Positions 26,552 through 35,845 of a DNA stretch of 64,000 bases are shown here, one piece after another. The position numbers were made by a program, and so were the translations under genes. Numbering within the stretch: position 1 is the first letter of the stretch; every line of letters begins with the position of its first letter. The stretch is taken from NCBI RefSeq assembly GCF_021654285.1, contig NZ_JAKFZS010000010.1, positions 62,001-126,000 on the forward strand, given 5' to 3'. The notes beneath the pieces were generated by a model, which worked only from the letters and a program-made list of their open reading frames with translations, ran no database searches and was not told the origin of the DNA. The DNA comes from Pseudoalteromonas luteoviolacea (GTDB lineage: Bacteria; Pseudomonadota; Gammaproteobacteria; Enterobacterales; Alteromonadaceae).

Positions 26552-27604
26552 TCACAAACGTGTGTTGAAAAATGGCAGCATATGGTGCTCTAGACGCTCA
26601 AGTGCTTTATCACTGTGACCACCGGGGAACACTTCAAAGTGAATGGGCACCTTGTTAGCCTCTGCTTTTTCTTTGAGTGCAAGGACACCTTCGGTGATCC
26701 AGATATAATCATCTTTGTCGCCCACATCGATGCGTACTGAGCTGAGCTGCTCAACAACAGCAGAGGTTGAATACAACTCTACTAGCTCTCCAAACCCTTT
26801 GAACCACAGCGGTTTTTGAGATGCGTCAACGCTGTAATGCACACCAAAAGGTTGTCCTGTATGGCCTGCAAAGGCGCCTGCATAAGCCATTAAGTAGGCG
26901 CTGTAGCTATTTTCTTGACCGTTGTTCCAAATCTCACGACCTTGGAAAGAGGCAAACTCAGCTTCCATCACAGCTTTTGGATCTTGTGTCGTCGCGAGTT
27001 TTTGCTTAAATGCTTGGTAGCGCTTAATTGCTGCTTCTGAAGTTAGGTATGATTTAGCCATGCCTTTTTCATCAAACATACCTGGGCTTAATGCGTATAC
27101 ATGTGAGAACAAGTCAGGGTGTTTTGCTGCAAATCGAAGCGCACCCGTACCGCCCATTGAAAACCCTGCGATACCGCGATGTTTAGTTTGAGCCTTAGTG
27201 CGATAGGTACGATCTACCCAAGGCAATACTTCTTTGATGACGTAGTCGCTAAAATTACCATGGACCTCTGAGTTGACGTAAAAGCTGCCTCTGAGCGGTG
27301 TGTTGCCTTCCAACATAACAATGATCATCTCCATGTTTTGGCCATTTTTTTTATGGTTTTCTAGCATGGGTTCAATGCGCGCACTGTATTTTACTGGCCA
27401 ACTATAGGCGCCTAGTAAATATAAGACAGGGTAGCGTTTGTTGCTTTCGTGGTAGCCGTCAGGCAAATAGATATGAATATCACGGGTACTTTTGGTGCCA
27501 ATTAAGCTGTTTTCCAATGATTTTGAGTGAAAAGGTACGTTGATGATTTCGGCTTTAAGTGTACTACTGGTAAAAATAAGCAGTAAAAATATTAGTGTTT
27601 TCAT
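26552..27604 (-). CDS. Exported alpha/beta-hydrolase, esterase D family
   Basis: 350 residues with a signal peptide (MKTLIFLLLIFTSSTLKA). The esterase D (PF00756) pattern is clear: DIHIYLPDGYHESNKRYPVLYLL, nucleophile Ser149 in GFSMGG, and a C-terminal GGHSDKALE His. Enzymes of this family act on carbohydrate or acyl esters, for example ferulate esters or S-acyl substrates. Divergent from the LysR-type regulator at 27693 with 88 bp between, the usual layout for a LysR-controlled gene. Confidence 0.88.
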   Translation of the reverse strand: MKTLIFLLLIFTSSTLKAEIINVPFHSKSLENSLIGTKSTRDIHIYLPDGYHESNKRYPVLYLLGAYSWPVKYSARIEPMLENHKKNGQNMEMIIVMLEGNTPLRGSFYVNSEVHGNFSDYVIKEVLPWVDRTYRTKAQTKHRGIAGFSMGGTGALRFAAKHPDLFSHVYALSPGMFDEKGMAKSYLTSEAAIKRYQAFKQKLATTQDPKAVMEAEFASFQGREIWNNGQENSYSAYLMAYAGAFAGHTGQPFGVHYSVDASQKPLWFKGFGELVELYSTSAVVEQLSSVRIDVGDKDDYIWITEGVLALKEKAEANKVPIHFEVFPGGHSDKALERLEHHMLPFFNTRL

Positions 27605-27692
27605 TATTATGACTCCTGCTGATAAAGCTTGCAGTTAACTTACAATGTGCCTAAATTAATAACAAATATAAAAATAGATTGATTTATATGTA

Positions 27693-28580
27693 ATGAATAT
27701 AAATTGGATGGATATAAAAAAGCTCCACTATGTGGTGACCGTGGCGCAGGAGCTCAGTTTTAGCCGAGCAGCATTGAAATTGCATATGTCTCAACCTCCT
27801 TTGAGTCAACAGATCAGGCAAATCGAAAGCCATTTAGGCATGGCTTTATTTGAGCGTTCAACCCGTTCGGTGTGCTTGACGCCTTTTGGGGCGATATTTG
27901 TTAAAAAAGCTCAGCGCGTACTCGCAGCGCATGCTGAGCTCGGTGAGTGCGTGCAAAGCTTTCAAACGGGTAAGCTGCAGCCGATTAAGCTGGGTTGTAT
28001 TGGCTTAGCATTTGAAGCCTTGGTGGCAAATAAGATGACTGTGTTATCTGCCCAGTCCCCCAAATTAAATTTGGCATTGGAAGAGGGAACAAGTGCAGAG
28101 TTGGTATCGCGATGCCAATCAGGACAACTACACGGAGCGATCATTCGCTTATTTGACCCAGAATTACCTGCAAGTGATATTCACTACTTATGCAGTGAGC
28201 AATATGTCTTTGCCTGTCCCAAGCAATGGCAGTTGAGCCTGACCAAGACATCGATAAAGACCTTTAGTGGCAAACCATTTATTCACTACCCAAAGGCATT
28301 ACAGCCTAAATTATATGAGACGATAGCAGCGGCGTTTACTCAGGCAAAGGCAACAATGAATGTTGTACAAGAAGTCAAAACCAAGTCAACGACTCTGTCT
28401 TTGGTAGCGGCGGGAATGGGGTTTGCGATTGTGCCTCAATCTATGCGGGGAAAATATGCATCTCAGGTTGATTTTATTGAGATAACTGAGCACTTGCCGA
28501 GTGTTGACTACTTTCTCTATTGCCAAGATTGGCAAGTGCATGATCGAATGAGCCGTTTATATGAACTACTCAGAACTTAG
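27693..28580 (+). CDS. LysR family transcription regulator
   Basis: 295 residues. The N-terminal helix-turn-helix reads KKLHYVVTVAQELSFSRAALKLHMSQPPLSQQIRQIE. The C-terminal periplasmic-binding-like effector domain begins near 90 (IKLGCIGLAFEALV). A second Met six codons in (27708) is a possible start. It probably controls the divergent esterase. It ends 4 bp before the yacG stop on the opposite strand. Confidence 0.92.
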   Translation: MNINWMDIKKLHYVVTVAQELSFSRAALKLHMSQPPLSQQIRQIESHLGMALFERSTRSVCLTPFGAIFVKKAQRVLAAHAELGECVQSFQTGKLQPIKLGCIGLAFEALVANKMTVLSAQSPKLNLALEEGTSAELVSRCQSGQLHGAIIRLFDPELPASDIHYLCSEQYVFACPKQWQLSLTKTSIKTFSGKPFIHYPKALQPKLYETIAAAFTQAKATMNVVQEVKTKSTTLSLVAAGMGFAIVPQSMRGKYASQVDFIEITEHLPSVDYFLYCQDWQVHDRMSRLYELLRT

Positions 28581-28584
28581 TGCA

Positions 28585-28824
28585 TTACTTAAAAAAGTCA
28601 TCTTCATTTTTCGCGAGCATTGCCTCGATGTCTTCGATGAGCGCTTGCGGATCGGGCTGGGCAAGATCTGTACTTTGCACGGGGCTAGAAATTTTATTGT
28701 TTTCTTCAGACCACTCACCTAAGTCGATAAGTTGACAGCGCTTAGAGCAAAATGGACGGTGCGGGCTTTGTGCCGACCAGATCACCTCTTTTTGACATGT
28801 TGGGCATTGGACAGCTGTTGGCAT
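28585..28824 (-). CDS. yacG: DNA gyrase inhibitor YacG
   Basis: 79 residues. It holds the four-cysteine zinc site Cys7/Cys10 (CPTC) and Cys26/Cys30 (CSKRC), and the family's IDLGEWSEE motif. YacG binds the GyrB subunit and blocks DNA binding. In many gammaproteobacteria it ends the pil-coaE operon, as it does here after pilB, although a terminator-like hairpin lies between the two. Confidence 0.95.
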   Translation of the reverse strand: MPTAVQCPTCQKEVIWSAQSPHRPFCSKRCQLIDLGEWSEENNKISSPVQSTDLAQPDPQALIEDIEAMLAKNEDDFFK

Positions 28825-28852
28825 AATGGATACTCATGGTGTGATAGACCCA

Positions 28853-28881
28853 TATAGTTTACTGCTTTGCAGCAAACTATA
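28853..28881 (-). terminator. Hairpin between pilB and yacG
   Basis: TATAGTTT-A-CTGC (28853-28865) pairs with GCAG-C-AAACTATA (28869-28881) around TTT. It lies 19 bp past the pilB stop on the minus strand. Confidence 0.6.
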
Positions 28882-28900
28882 CTAGTGAGTCTGAACGCAA

Positions 28901-30577
28901 TTAGTAGTTTGTGACGCGGTTGATTTCAGCTAACGAAGTCACGCCGGATGCCGCTTTTTTCAAACCTGATTTACGTAGATTATCAAACCCTAATTTGTCA
29001 GCAAGTGCTGCAATCTCCAAAGAGTTCGCTCCCTCCATAATTTTGTGCGACATGTCAGGGGTAATTTTTACCACTTCATATACCCCGACACGGCCTTTAT
29101 ATCCGTCTGTGCAGTGGTCGCAGCCTTTGGGTGCATATAGCGTAAGGTCTTTAACTTGGTCTTCAGTAAAGCCTTGCTTGAGTAATTCTTCTTTTGGTAA
29201 CTCTTCTGGCTCCTTGCACTTTGGACACAGGCGTCGTGCTAGACGCTGAGCGATAATTAAGCTCACAGAGCTTGCCACGTTATAGGCTGGTACACCCATA
29301 TTGAGCAATCGTGTGAGTGTTTCAGGCGCTGAGTTGGTGTGCAGGGTACTCATTACTAAGTGGCCTGTTTGGGCTGCTTTGATGGAGATCTCAGCTGTTT
29401 CCAGATCTCGGATCTCACCCACCATGACCACATCGGGATCTTGACGTAAAAATGCTTTAAGCGCGTTAGCAAAAGTCATATCGGCTTTTGTGTTGATCTG
29501 AACCTGGTTTATCCCTTCCAGGTTGATTTCAACTGGATCTTCCGCTGTACTGATGTTGCGCTCGGGCTTATTTAAAATATTGAGGCCAGTGTAAAGGGAT
29601 ACGGTTTTACCAGAGCCTGTGGGACCGGTAACTAAGATCATGCCTTGTGGCTGCTCAAGGGCATTTAAATACAAATCTTTTTGTTCTGGCTCATAACCTA
29701 ATACATCAATTCCCAATTTAGCGGCAGACGAGTCGAGTATCCGCATTACGATTTTTTCACCCCACATGGTGGGCAAAGTACTGACACGAAAATCGATGCT
29801 TTTACGCTCGGATATTTTGAGCTTAATACGGCCATCTTGCGGCTTTCGTTTCTCAGCAATATCGAGGTGAGACATAACTTTGATACGAGCAGACAAACGG
29901 CTTGCTAAGGTATTGGGTGGGCTTGCCATCTCATGCAAAATACCATCGATACGAAAGCGCACTCGGTATTTTTTCTCGTAGGGTTCAAAGTGTAAGTCTG
30001 AGGCCCCTTTTTTAATCGCATCCATGAGAATTTTGTTGATGTAGACAATAATCGGCGCATCGTCTTTTTCTTCATCTTGCTGCTGTGACGGCGATTCATC
30101 CTCTACATCTAGACTGGCAAACTCTTTAAATTCGTCCTCACTGAGTGACAGGCCTGAGCTGGAGTCAAAGAGTTGATCTATTTTTTGTTCTAATAGCTTG
30201 TGATCAACAACCACAATTTCGCACTGTAACCCCGTGCTGAACTCGAAGTTTTCAAACGCCCCATAATCGGTTGGATCGGAGGTTGCGATAAACAGTTTGC
30301 GATCTTTTTTGACTAAAGGAAGAAGGTAGTGTTGCCTGATTAACTTTTCTTTGATCAGTTCTTTAGGCACATTTTCTACATCAAAACCATTGAGATCAAA
30401 GTATGGCACGCGGAACAAATCAAGGCATTGTTCAGCTAATTCTTGTCCAGACATACCGCTACATAAGCAGATTAGCTCAGCAGTGGTCGTTGCCTCGGAT
30501 TGCTTCGCCTTTATTTGATCTGGCGTAATTCTACCTAAGGTAATGAATTTTCTCAGTAATGGAGAGTGATGTTCCAT
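28901..30577 (-). CDS. pilB: Type IVa pilus extension ATPase PilB
   Basis: 558 residues with the GspE/PilB layout: an N-terminal MshEN-type domain, then a RecA-like ATPase with Walker A GPTGSGKT (Lys324), an Asp box ([11 protein letters not shown]), Walker B ([12 protein letters not shown]) and the zinc site CPKC...CDHC. It powers pilus growth with PilC and PilA. It is displaced: here it follows coaE, not pilA, and has its own 123-bp upstream gap with two inverted repeats, so it may have its own promoter. Confidence 0.95.
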   Translation of the reverse strand: MEHHSPLLRKFITLGRITPDQIKAKQSEATTTAELICLCSGMSGQELAEQCLDLFRVPYFDLNGFDVENVPKELIKEKLIRQHYLLPLVKKDRKLFIATSDPTDYGAFENFEFSTGLQCEIVVVDHKLLEQKIDQLFDSSSGLSLSEDEFKEFASLDVEDESPSQQQDEEKDDAPIIVYINKILMDAIKKGASDLHFEPYEKKYRVRFRIDGILHEMASPPNTLASRLSARIKVMSHLDIAEKRKPQDGRIKLKISERKSIDFRVSTLPTMWGEKIVMRILDSSAAKLGIDVLGYEPEQKDLYLNALEQPQGMILVTGPTGSGKTVSLYTGLNILNKPERNISTAEDPVEINLEGINQVQINTKADMTFANALKAFLRQDPDVVMVGEIRDLETAEISIKAAQTGHLVMSTLHTNSAPETLTRLLNMGVPAYNVASSVSLIIAQRLARRLCPKCKEPEELPKEELLKQGFTEDQVKDLTLYAPKGCDHCTDGYKGRVGVYEVVKITPDMSHKIMEGANSLEIAALADKLGFDNLRKSGLKKAASGVTSLAEINRVTNY

Positions 30578-30700
30578 AATGTCCTTTAATACTTCAACAG
30601 CTTACACTAATGTAGCAAATAATCAGTGACTGCGCTTACACAAAGCAAGCGCAATTATTATCATTCTAGAGAATGATATAAAATTCAACAAATAAAGTGT

Positions 30701-31306
30701 TTAATTGGTTTTAGATGCAGCTAAAAAAATGTGATGTAAGTTATCTAAATCAACTTGAACCTCGGTTAATGGTCGGTTGTTATCGATAATATAATCGGCT
30801 TTGAGGCACTTATCTTCCCGCCTCATTTGTGCGGCAATGATATTTTTGACTTGCTCTTGTGAGACCTTATCTCTAGCGCTAGTACGTGCGATTTGAACGT
30901 CGTTAGGTACATCAATCAATAATGTTTTATGGCATAGCTTTTCTAAACCATTTTCAAACAATAGAGGGGCGCATAAAATACAATAAGGGCTGGCAGCGTT
31001 CGCTAACTGCGAGAGCATCTGTGCTCGGATCAAAGGGTGTAATAACTCGTTGAGCCAGGATTTTTCTGTTTCATCATTAAAAATGATATTCCGAAGTTTG
31101 GCTCTGTCCAGAGTACCATCAGATGATAAAATACTGCTGCCAAATCGCTCTACAATGCTGTTTAATCCAGTCGTCCCTGGCATCACGACTTCTCTTGCCA
31201 CAATATCGGCATCAACAACATCAATGCCTAAACTTTCAAAGTGGCGTGTCGCAGCTGTTTTTCCGGCGCCAATGCCACCCGTGAGGCCCAAGATCCAAGA
31301 TGACAT
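30701..31306 (-). CDS. coaE: Dephospho-CoA kinase
   Basis: 201 residues with the P-loop GLTGGIGAGKT (Lys16) and the family's DADIVAREV and RDKVSQEQ segments. It does the last step of coenzyme A synthesis, phosphorylating the 3'-OH of dephospho-CoA. Its start is 1 bp from the pilD stop, so the two are translationally coupled in the pil operon. Confidence 0.96.
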   Translation of the reverse strand: MSSWILGLTGGIGAGKTAATRHFESLGIDVVDADIVAREVVMPGTTGLNSIVERFGSSILSSDGTLDRAKLRNIIFNDETEKSWLNELLHPLIRAQMLSQLANAASPYCILCAPLLFENGLEKLCHKTLLIDVPNDVQIARTSARDKVSQEQVKNIIAAQMRREDKCLKADYIIDNNRPLTEVQVDLDNLHHIFLAASKTN

Positions 31307-31307
31307 A

Positions 31308-32198
31308 TTACACCCCTAATAAATTCAAGTACCAGCTTTTTAACGATTCACCATAAAATAGGCATAACCATCCAGCAATGGCTAAGTAAGGTCCAAATGG
31401 AATGGGGGTGGCTTTGTCTTTGCCTTGCACACTTAATTGAACGCTGCCTATAACCGCTCCGACGACGCTAGAAAGCAAAATAATGGTAATAATTGCTTCC
31501 CAGCCAAGTAGCGCACCAAAAATGGCTAACAGTTTGAAGTCGCCATAGCCCATGCCTTCTTTACCGGTGAGTAATTTAAAGAGCCAGTACACACTCCATA
31601 AGCTGAGATACCCAAGGGCTGCGCCCCATAAAGCATCGACAGGGGCTATGGTATAACCTACAGCTGCACTTAATAAAGCGAGCCACAACATAGGTTGGGT
31701 GATTTGGTCAGGGAGCAACATCTTATCAATATCAATGAAGATCAGTGCAATCAAGCCCCAAGTGATAAGGATGTATAACAGCGATAAAGAAGTGGCACCA
31801 AAATGCCAAGCGACCCACAGTGAAGAGATGGCAGTCAGCATTTCTATACTTGGGTATCTCACTGAAATCGGCGTATCGCAGTTTGCACAGCGGCCTTTTA
31901 AAAACAACCAACTCAGAATTGGAATATTGTGCTGTACTTTAATTTGCGTGCTACAACTGGGGCAGGTCGACCTTGGGGTGATTAAATTAAATGATTTAGA
32001 GTTGGTTTGTGCATTATTGTCATTGGACTCTTGCTGCCCAAGAATGACCTTACATTCGGATTTCCACTCGGTTTCCATCATGACTGGAAGGCGATAAATG
32101 ACGACATTTAAAAAGCTGCCAATACAGGTGCTTACTAAGCCAACCGACAACAAAAAAAACCAAGGTTGTTGCTGCATTAAATGCCAGACATCTTGCAT
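31308..32198 (-). CDS. pilD: Prepilin peptidase/N-methyltransferase PilD
   Basis: 296 residues and about eight membrane helices. A cytoplasmic zinc loop has two CxxC pairs (CPSC, CANC). The A24 aspartate sites are in FIDIDKMLLPD and GYGDFKLL. It cleaves prepilins after the Gly of GFTLIE and methylates the new Phe, processing PilA and any type II secretion pseudopilins. Member of the pilC-pilD-coaE run. Confidence 0.96.
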   Translation of the reverse strand: MQDVWHLMQQQPWFFLLSVGLVSTCIGSFLNVVIYRLPVMMETEWKSECKVILGQQESNDNNAQTNSKSFNLITPRSTCPSCSTQIKVQHNIPILSWLFLKGRCANCDTPISVRYPSIEMLTAISSLWVAWHFGATSLSLLYILITWGLIALIFIDIDKMLLPDQITQPMLWLALLSAAVGYTIAPVDALWGAALGYLSLWSVYWLFKLLTGKEGMGYGDFKLLAIFGALLGWEAIITIILLSSVVGAVIGSVQLSVQGKDKATPIPFGPYLAIAGWLCLFYGESLKSWYLNLLGV

Positions 32199-32234
32199 AG
32201 GAATACTCTTATTATTGTTAAACAGTGAGTTTTA

Positions 32235-33470
32235 TTAGATAACGCTACCTAATTGGAATATGGGTAGGTACATGGCTATGATTAAGCCGCCAACTAAAAC
32301 GCCAAGTATGGCCATAATGAGAGGCTCAAGTAAGGTAGATAAGCCATCAACAGCATCGTCTACTTCTTGCTCGTAAATACTGGCTACTTTGCCAAGCATG
32401 CTATCAAGTGCACCAGACTCTTCACCAATGGCAACCATTTGCACCACCATATCTGGAAATATTTTTGAGTTACGCATTGCCCAGTTCATTTGGTTACCTG
32501 AGCTGACTTCACCTTTGATATCTAAAATGGCGTTTTTATATATTACATTGCCAGCGGCACCGGCCGCCGAATCTAGCGCATCGACGAGAGGGACACCTGC
32601 TGCAAAGGTCGTTGACAGCGTACGCGCATATCGTGCTACGGCTGCTTTTCTCAATATCTCGCCAATTACTGGGAGTCGTAAAATCATGCGGTCGTTGGCG
32701 TGTTTGACGTTTTTATTACGAATGAGCATCTCTTTATATATGTATCCGCCACCGCCAATGGCGATTAACATGATCCACCAATACTCCTGCATAAACTCAG
32801 AAATACTGATCACTAAACGTGTAAAAGCGGGGAGTTCTGCACCAAATCCGTTGAAGATGTCTTCAAACTGCGGTACCACAAAAATCAGTAAGATAGAGGT
32901 TACAATTAATGCCACAGTGATGACCGCGACAGGGTAAAACATGGCTTTTTTTATTTTTGATTTTAAGGCTTCGGCTTTTTCTTTGTACAGGGCGACACGG
33001 TCAAAAATGCGGTCCAAAGCACCTGATTGCTCACCGGATTGGATCAGATCACAATATAATTCATCAAAATAACGCGGATGGGCACGCAGGCTTTTTGCTA
33101 AAGGCTGACCAGCTTTGACTTCATCAGCGATAGAGCCGACGAGTTTACTGACACTTTTATTTTTTGCACCAGAGGCAATCATATCTAGTGACTGTACTAA
33201 GGATACACCTGCAGTAAGCATAGTGGCGATTTGCCGAGTAACAATAGAAATATCCTTTGGGGTAATTTTTTGTACGCTTTTCATGCCAAAAAGCGGCTTT
33301 GGCTTGCGCTTTACTTTGGATGGAGTAATTCCTTGTTTACGTAACTGTGCTTTGACTAGGGCAACGCTGGTGCCTGTCATCTCACCTTCGAGCTTTTTAC
33401 CACGCGCACTGACACCCACCCAGACAAAGGTATCTATTTTTGCTGAATTATCTTTAGAGGAGAGAGCCAT
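32235..33470 (-). CDS. pilC: Type IV pilus inner-membrane platform protein PilC
   Basis: 411 residues with two GspF-type T2SSF domains. The first starts near residue 75 (TRQIATMLTAGVSLVQSLDMI), the second near 280 (ARTLSTTFAAGVPLVDALDSA). Three membrane helices end with GVLVGGLIIAMYLPIFQLGSVI. PilC couples the PilB and PilT motors to the fibre. It follows pilA after a terminator, so it may be read less than pilA. Confidence 0.96.
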   Translation of the reverse strand: MALSSKDNSAKIDTFVWVGVSARGKKLEGEMTGTSVALVKAQLRKQGITPSKVKRKPKPLFGMKSVQKITPKDISIVTRQIATMLTAGVSLVQSLDMIASGAKNKSVSKLVGSIADEVKAGQPLAKSLRAHPRYFDELYCDLIQSGEQSGALDRIFDRVALYKEKAEALKSKIKKAMFYPVAVITVALIVTSILLIFVVPQFEDIFNGFGAELPAFTRLVISISEFMQEYWWIMLIAIGGGGYIYKEMLIRNKNVKHANDRMILRLPVIGEILRKAAVARYARTLSTTFAAGVPLVDALDSAAGAAGNVIYKNAILDIKGEVSSGNQMNWAMRNSKIFPDMVVQMVAIGEESGALDSMLGKVASIYEQEVDDAVDGLSTLLEPLIMAILGVLVGGLIIAMYLPIFQLGSVI

Positions 33471-33497
33471 AAAACCTGTTCATAAAAAATAAGAAAA

Positions 33498-33520
33498 GGG
33501 GCTGGCACTAATGCCAGCCC
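33498..33520 (-). terminator. Terminator/attenuator after pilA
   Basis: GGGCTGGCA (33498-33506) pairs with TGCCAGCCC (33512-33520). The minus strand continues CCCTTTTCTTATTTTTT, supplying a T-run. It lets the abundant pilin message end before pilC. Confidence 0.85.
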
Positions 33521-33544
33521 GCAAAGTAATGATGCTTATTAAGT

Positions 33545-34021
33545 TTAGCCGCCGCCAGTTGATGCTGCTACTGTACATGTTGCAGGAAGCCAGTTTGCAT
33601 TGGCTGTTGAGCTCGAACCGATTGTGGCTTGACACTCCCATTTATGAACCGAAAATGCTGAATTGAAGCTATCGCTGGTCGCTTTAGCAGTGCCGCTAGT
33701 ATATGGGGTAAGGGTGAGTGATAATCCACTTAAGTCACTAGTACCCGTAATTGTGATTTCACCAGTACCATCAACAGCTACCGCTGATACATATTGGCTT
33801 GTTGAATCACCTGCCGCGCAGGTAGCAGGACTTGCTGAAAGTTGTGCTCTTTCTTCCACACACGCTTTTGGCATGGTAGAAGCCGCCAGCATTTCAGTGA
33901 CTTTTGCACGGTTAACATAATCTGTGTAAGCTGGCAGGGCTACTGCTGCTAAAATACCGATGATTGCGATTACAATCATTAGTTCTATAAGGGTAAAACC
34001 ACCCTGTCGTTGTTGCGTCAT
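33545..34021 (-). CDS. pilA: Type IVa major pilin PilA
   Basis: 158 residues with a seven-residue leader cut after Gly7/Gly8 in [20 protein letters not shown], Glu5 of the mature pilin and the hydrophobic helix. The globular part is Ser/Thr/Gly-rich with four Cys, so two disulfides are possible, including a D-region pair. A good AGGAGACAC-type ribosome binding site precedes the ATG. It lies just after nadC, the usual nadC-pilA order. Confidence 0.95.
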   Translation of the reverse strand: MTQQRQGGFTLIELMIVIAIIGILAAVALPAYTDYVNRAKVTEMLAASTMPKACVEERAQLSASPATCAAGDSTSQYVSAVAVDGTGEITITGTSDLSGLSLTLTPYTSGTAKATSDSFNSAFSVHKWECQATIGSSSTANANWLPATCTVAASTGGG

Positions 34022-34215
34022 GATGTGTCTCCTAAGGGATGTTAGACCCGGTGGCCGTGTTTACTTACACCAGGATTTTTTAAATTAGTTCAATGGCATT
34101 GGCCCACTGTGATTAAAGTTAAAGGCCAAATACAGTATGTACCTTTTTTAATTGTAAAGAATTAATCTATATCACTAATTTAATTCTTTTTTATTAAAAA
34201 AGTTTTGTAAATAAA

Positions 34216-34234
34216 TGTCAATATTAAAATGACA
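34216..34234. promoter_or_regulatory. Inverted repeat in the nadC-pilA gap
   Basis: TGTCA-N9-TGACA sits in the AT-rich 248-bp region ahead of pilA. It may be an operator for an unnamed regulator. I see no clear sigma-54 (TGGCAC-N5-TTGC) site on the minus strand. Confidence 0.3.
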
Positions 34235-34269
34235 CATTTAGTTACATTTACATTACATACACGATTATA

Positions 34270-35109
34270 TTATTCAAAGCGCATTGATAAATCGATGCTT
34301 TGCACGTGCTTTGTAAGCGCGCCGCTTGAAATATAATCGACGCCTGCTTGTGCATACTGCGCCAAAATATCTAATGTCATATTACCCGACACTTCTAGCT
34401 TTGCTCTACCTGAGGTTAGTCTAACGGCGTTTTGAATGTCCTCAACGGTAAAATTGTCCAGCATAATGATGTCACTACCTGCATTTAAGGCTTGTTCAAG
34501 CTCATCTAGGTTTTCCACTTCCACTTCTACAGGCTTATCTGGGTGAGTGCTTTTAGCCTGTGCGACCGCTTTATCAATACCACCACATGCGGCAATGTGA
34601 TTCTCTTTAATTAAAAACGCGTCAAACAATCCGATACGATGGTTTTTACCGCCACCACAGGTAACCGCATATTTTTGTAATGCTCTTAAACCTGGGATGG
34701 TTTTTCTGGTATCCAGTAATTGCGTACGGCTACCATCAAGCGCTTTGACATAGTGCGCTGTGGTCGTTGCTGTACCAGAAAGGGTTTGTACAAAGTTCAA
34801 AGCAGTACGCTCTGCGGTCAAAATGGCGCGAGCAGATCCCGTCGCGGTAAAAATACGTGAGTTCGCTTTTAATATATCGCCATCGTTGACTAAAACCGCG
34901 ACTTCAACGCTCGGATCTACCTGTTTAAAGACTTCTAAAATAAGATCTTTACCACAAAATACACAGTCTTCTCTGGTTATTACATAAGCATTAGCTTGCT
35001 GTTGTTCTGGAATTAAGGCTGCGGTGATATCACCTTGTGCAGCTGATTGATGGTTAAGGTCTTCATCGAGTGCACTTTTAACAAGTTGCGAAATAAGTTC
35101 TGATTGCAT
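34270..35109 (-). CDS. nadC: Nicotinate-nucleotide pyrophosphorylase (carboxylating)
   Basis: 279 residues in two lobes. Landmarks are GDITAALIPEQQ, LNFVQTLSGTAT, DTRKTIPGLRALQKYAV, CGGGKNHRIGLFDAFLIKENH, VEVENLDELEQAL and EVSGNMTLD. It makes nicotinate mononucleotide from quinolinate and PRPP in NAD synthesis. It is divergent from the ampD region, with 130 bp to the short upstream ORF. Confidence 0.97.
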   Translation of the reverse strand: MQSELISQLVKSALDEDLNHQSAAQGDITAALIPEQQQANAYVITREDCVFCGKDLILEVFKQVDPSVEVAVLVNDGDILKANSRIFTATGSARAILTAERTALNFVQTLSGTATTTAHYVKALDGSRTQLLDTRKTIPGLRALQKYAVTCGGGKNHRIGLFDAFLIKENHIAACGGIDKAVAQAKSTHPDKPVEVEVENLDELEQALNAGSDIIMLDNFTVEDIQNAVRLTSGRAKLEVSGNMTLDILAQYAQAGVDYISSGALTKHVQSIDLSMRFE

Positions 35110-35239
35110 AGGTAGATCATCATTGTTTTTACTACCTTAAATTCTACTGTGATTAACGCAATGAAACAATTTTCTTTAACAAAAGTATGTATACTTTTGC
35201 AAAATAAATTTGCCATAGTGCTTGGAAGGAATTCTTGTT

Positions 35240-35302
35240 ATGGTAGGTGTGATGCAATTTAAAGTTAATTTTTTATATGGAAAATCAACACCAATGGCTT
35301 AA
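35240..35302 (+). CDS. Candidate 20-codon upstream ORF overlapping the start of ampD
   Basis: GGAAGGA (35224-35230) stands nine bases before an ATG at 35240, which opens a frame of 20 codons (MVGVMQFKVNFLYGKSTPMA) ending TAA at 35300-35302. ampD starts inside it, in another frame, at 35277, and has no recognisable ribosome binding site of its own. Translation of this frame could load ribosomes for ampD by termination-reinitiation or could compete with it. Homology is unknown, and it may be coincidental. Confidence 0.4.
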   Translation: MVGVMQFKVNFLYGKSTPMA

Positions 35303-35840
35303 TTATGCCAATCAGAGACCTTCACCGCATTACGATGAGCGACCCGTTGACTGTGATGTTGATTTATTAGTCATTCATAATATTTCCTTACCAGCAGGTC
35401 ATTTTGGAACGACTTTCGTTGATGATTTATTTATGGGACGTATTAATTGTCACGCGCACGAAAGCTTTACGTCTTTAAAGGGGATTCGTGTTTCAGCGCA
35501 TTGTTTTATTCGCAGAGATGGCTCGGTCAATCAATATGTCCCTTTTTCGAAAAGAGCATGGCATGCGGGCGTGTCGAGTTTTGATGGGCGGCAAAGGTGT
35601 AATGATTTTAGTATTGGAATTGAGCTAGAAGGGACAGATAACACCCCGTATACCCAAGCACAATATGATGCGTTGGTGAGGGTGAGCCAATCTATTATGG
35701 TGCAATTTCCAAAAATAACGCCTCAGCGCATTGTCGGACACTGTGATATTGCCCCAACACGTAAAACTGATCCCGGTGAGGCGTTTGATTGGCAGTATTA
35801 TTTAAATTTATTACAACGTGAATTAAGAGTAATAGAGTAA
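35277..35840 (+). CDS. ampD: 1,6-anhydro-N-acetylmuramyl-L-alanine amidase AmpD
   Basis: 187 residues with the amidase_2 zinc ligands His34, His155 and Asp165, and the catalytic Glu116 and Lys163 (numbers here; one or two off from the enterobacterial enzyme). The N terminus RPSPHYDERP and VIHNISLPAGHFG are typical. It splits cytoplasmic anhydro-muropeptides during cell-wall recycling and so lowers the signal for AmpR/AmpC induction. It forms an operon with ampE, 5 bp downstream. No ampC or ampR is seen here. Confidence 0.96.
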   Translation: MENQHQWLNYANQRPSPHYDERPVDCDVDLLVIHNISLPAGHFGTTFVDDLFMGRINCHAHESFTSLKGIRVSAHCFIRRDGSVNQYVPFSKRAWHAGVSSFDGRQRCNDFSIGIELEGTDNTPYTQAQYDALVRVSQSIMVQFPKITPQRIVGHCDIAPTRKTDPGEAFDWQYYLNLLQRELRVIE

Positions 35841-35845
35841 AAATC

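Noticed and set aside
34022..34269. A sigma-54 promoter for pilA
   Set aside because: No TGGCAC-N5-TTGC match with the GG and GC dinucleotides at proper spacing was seen on the minus strand.
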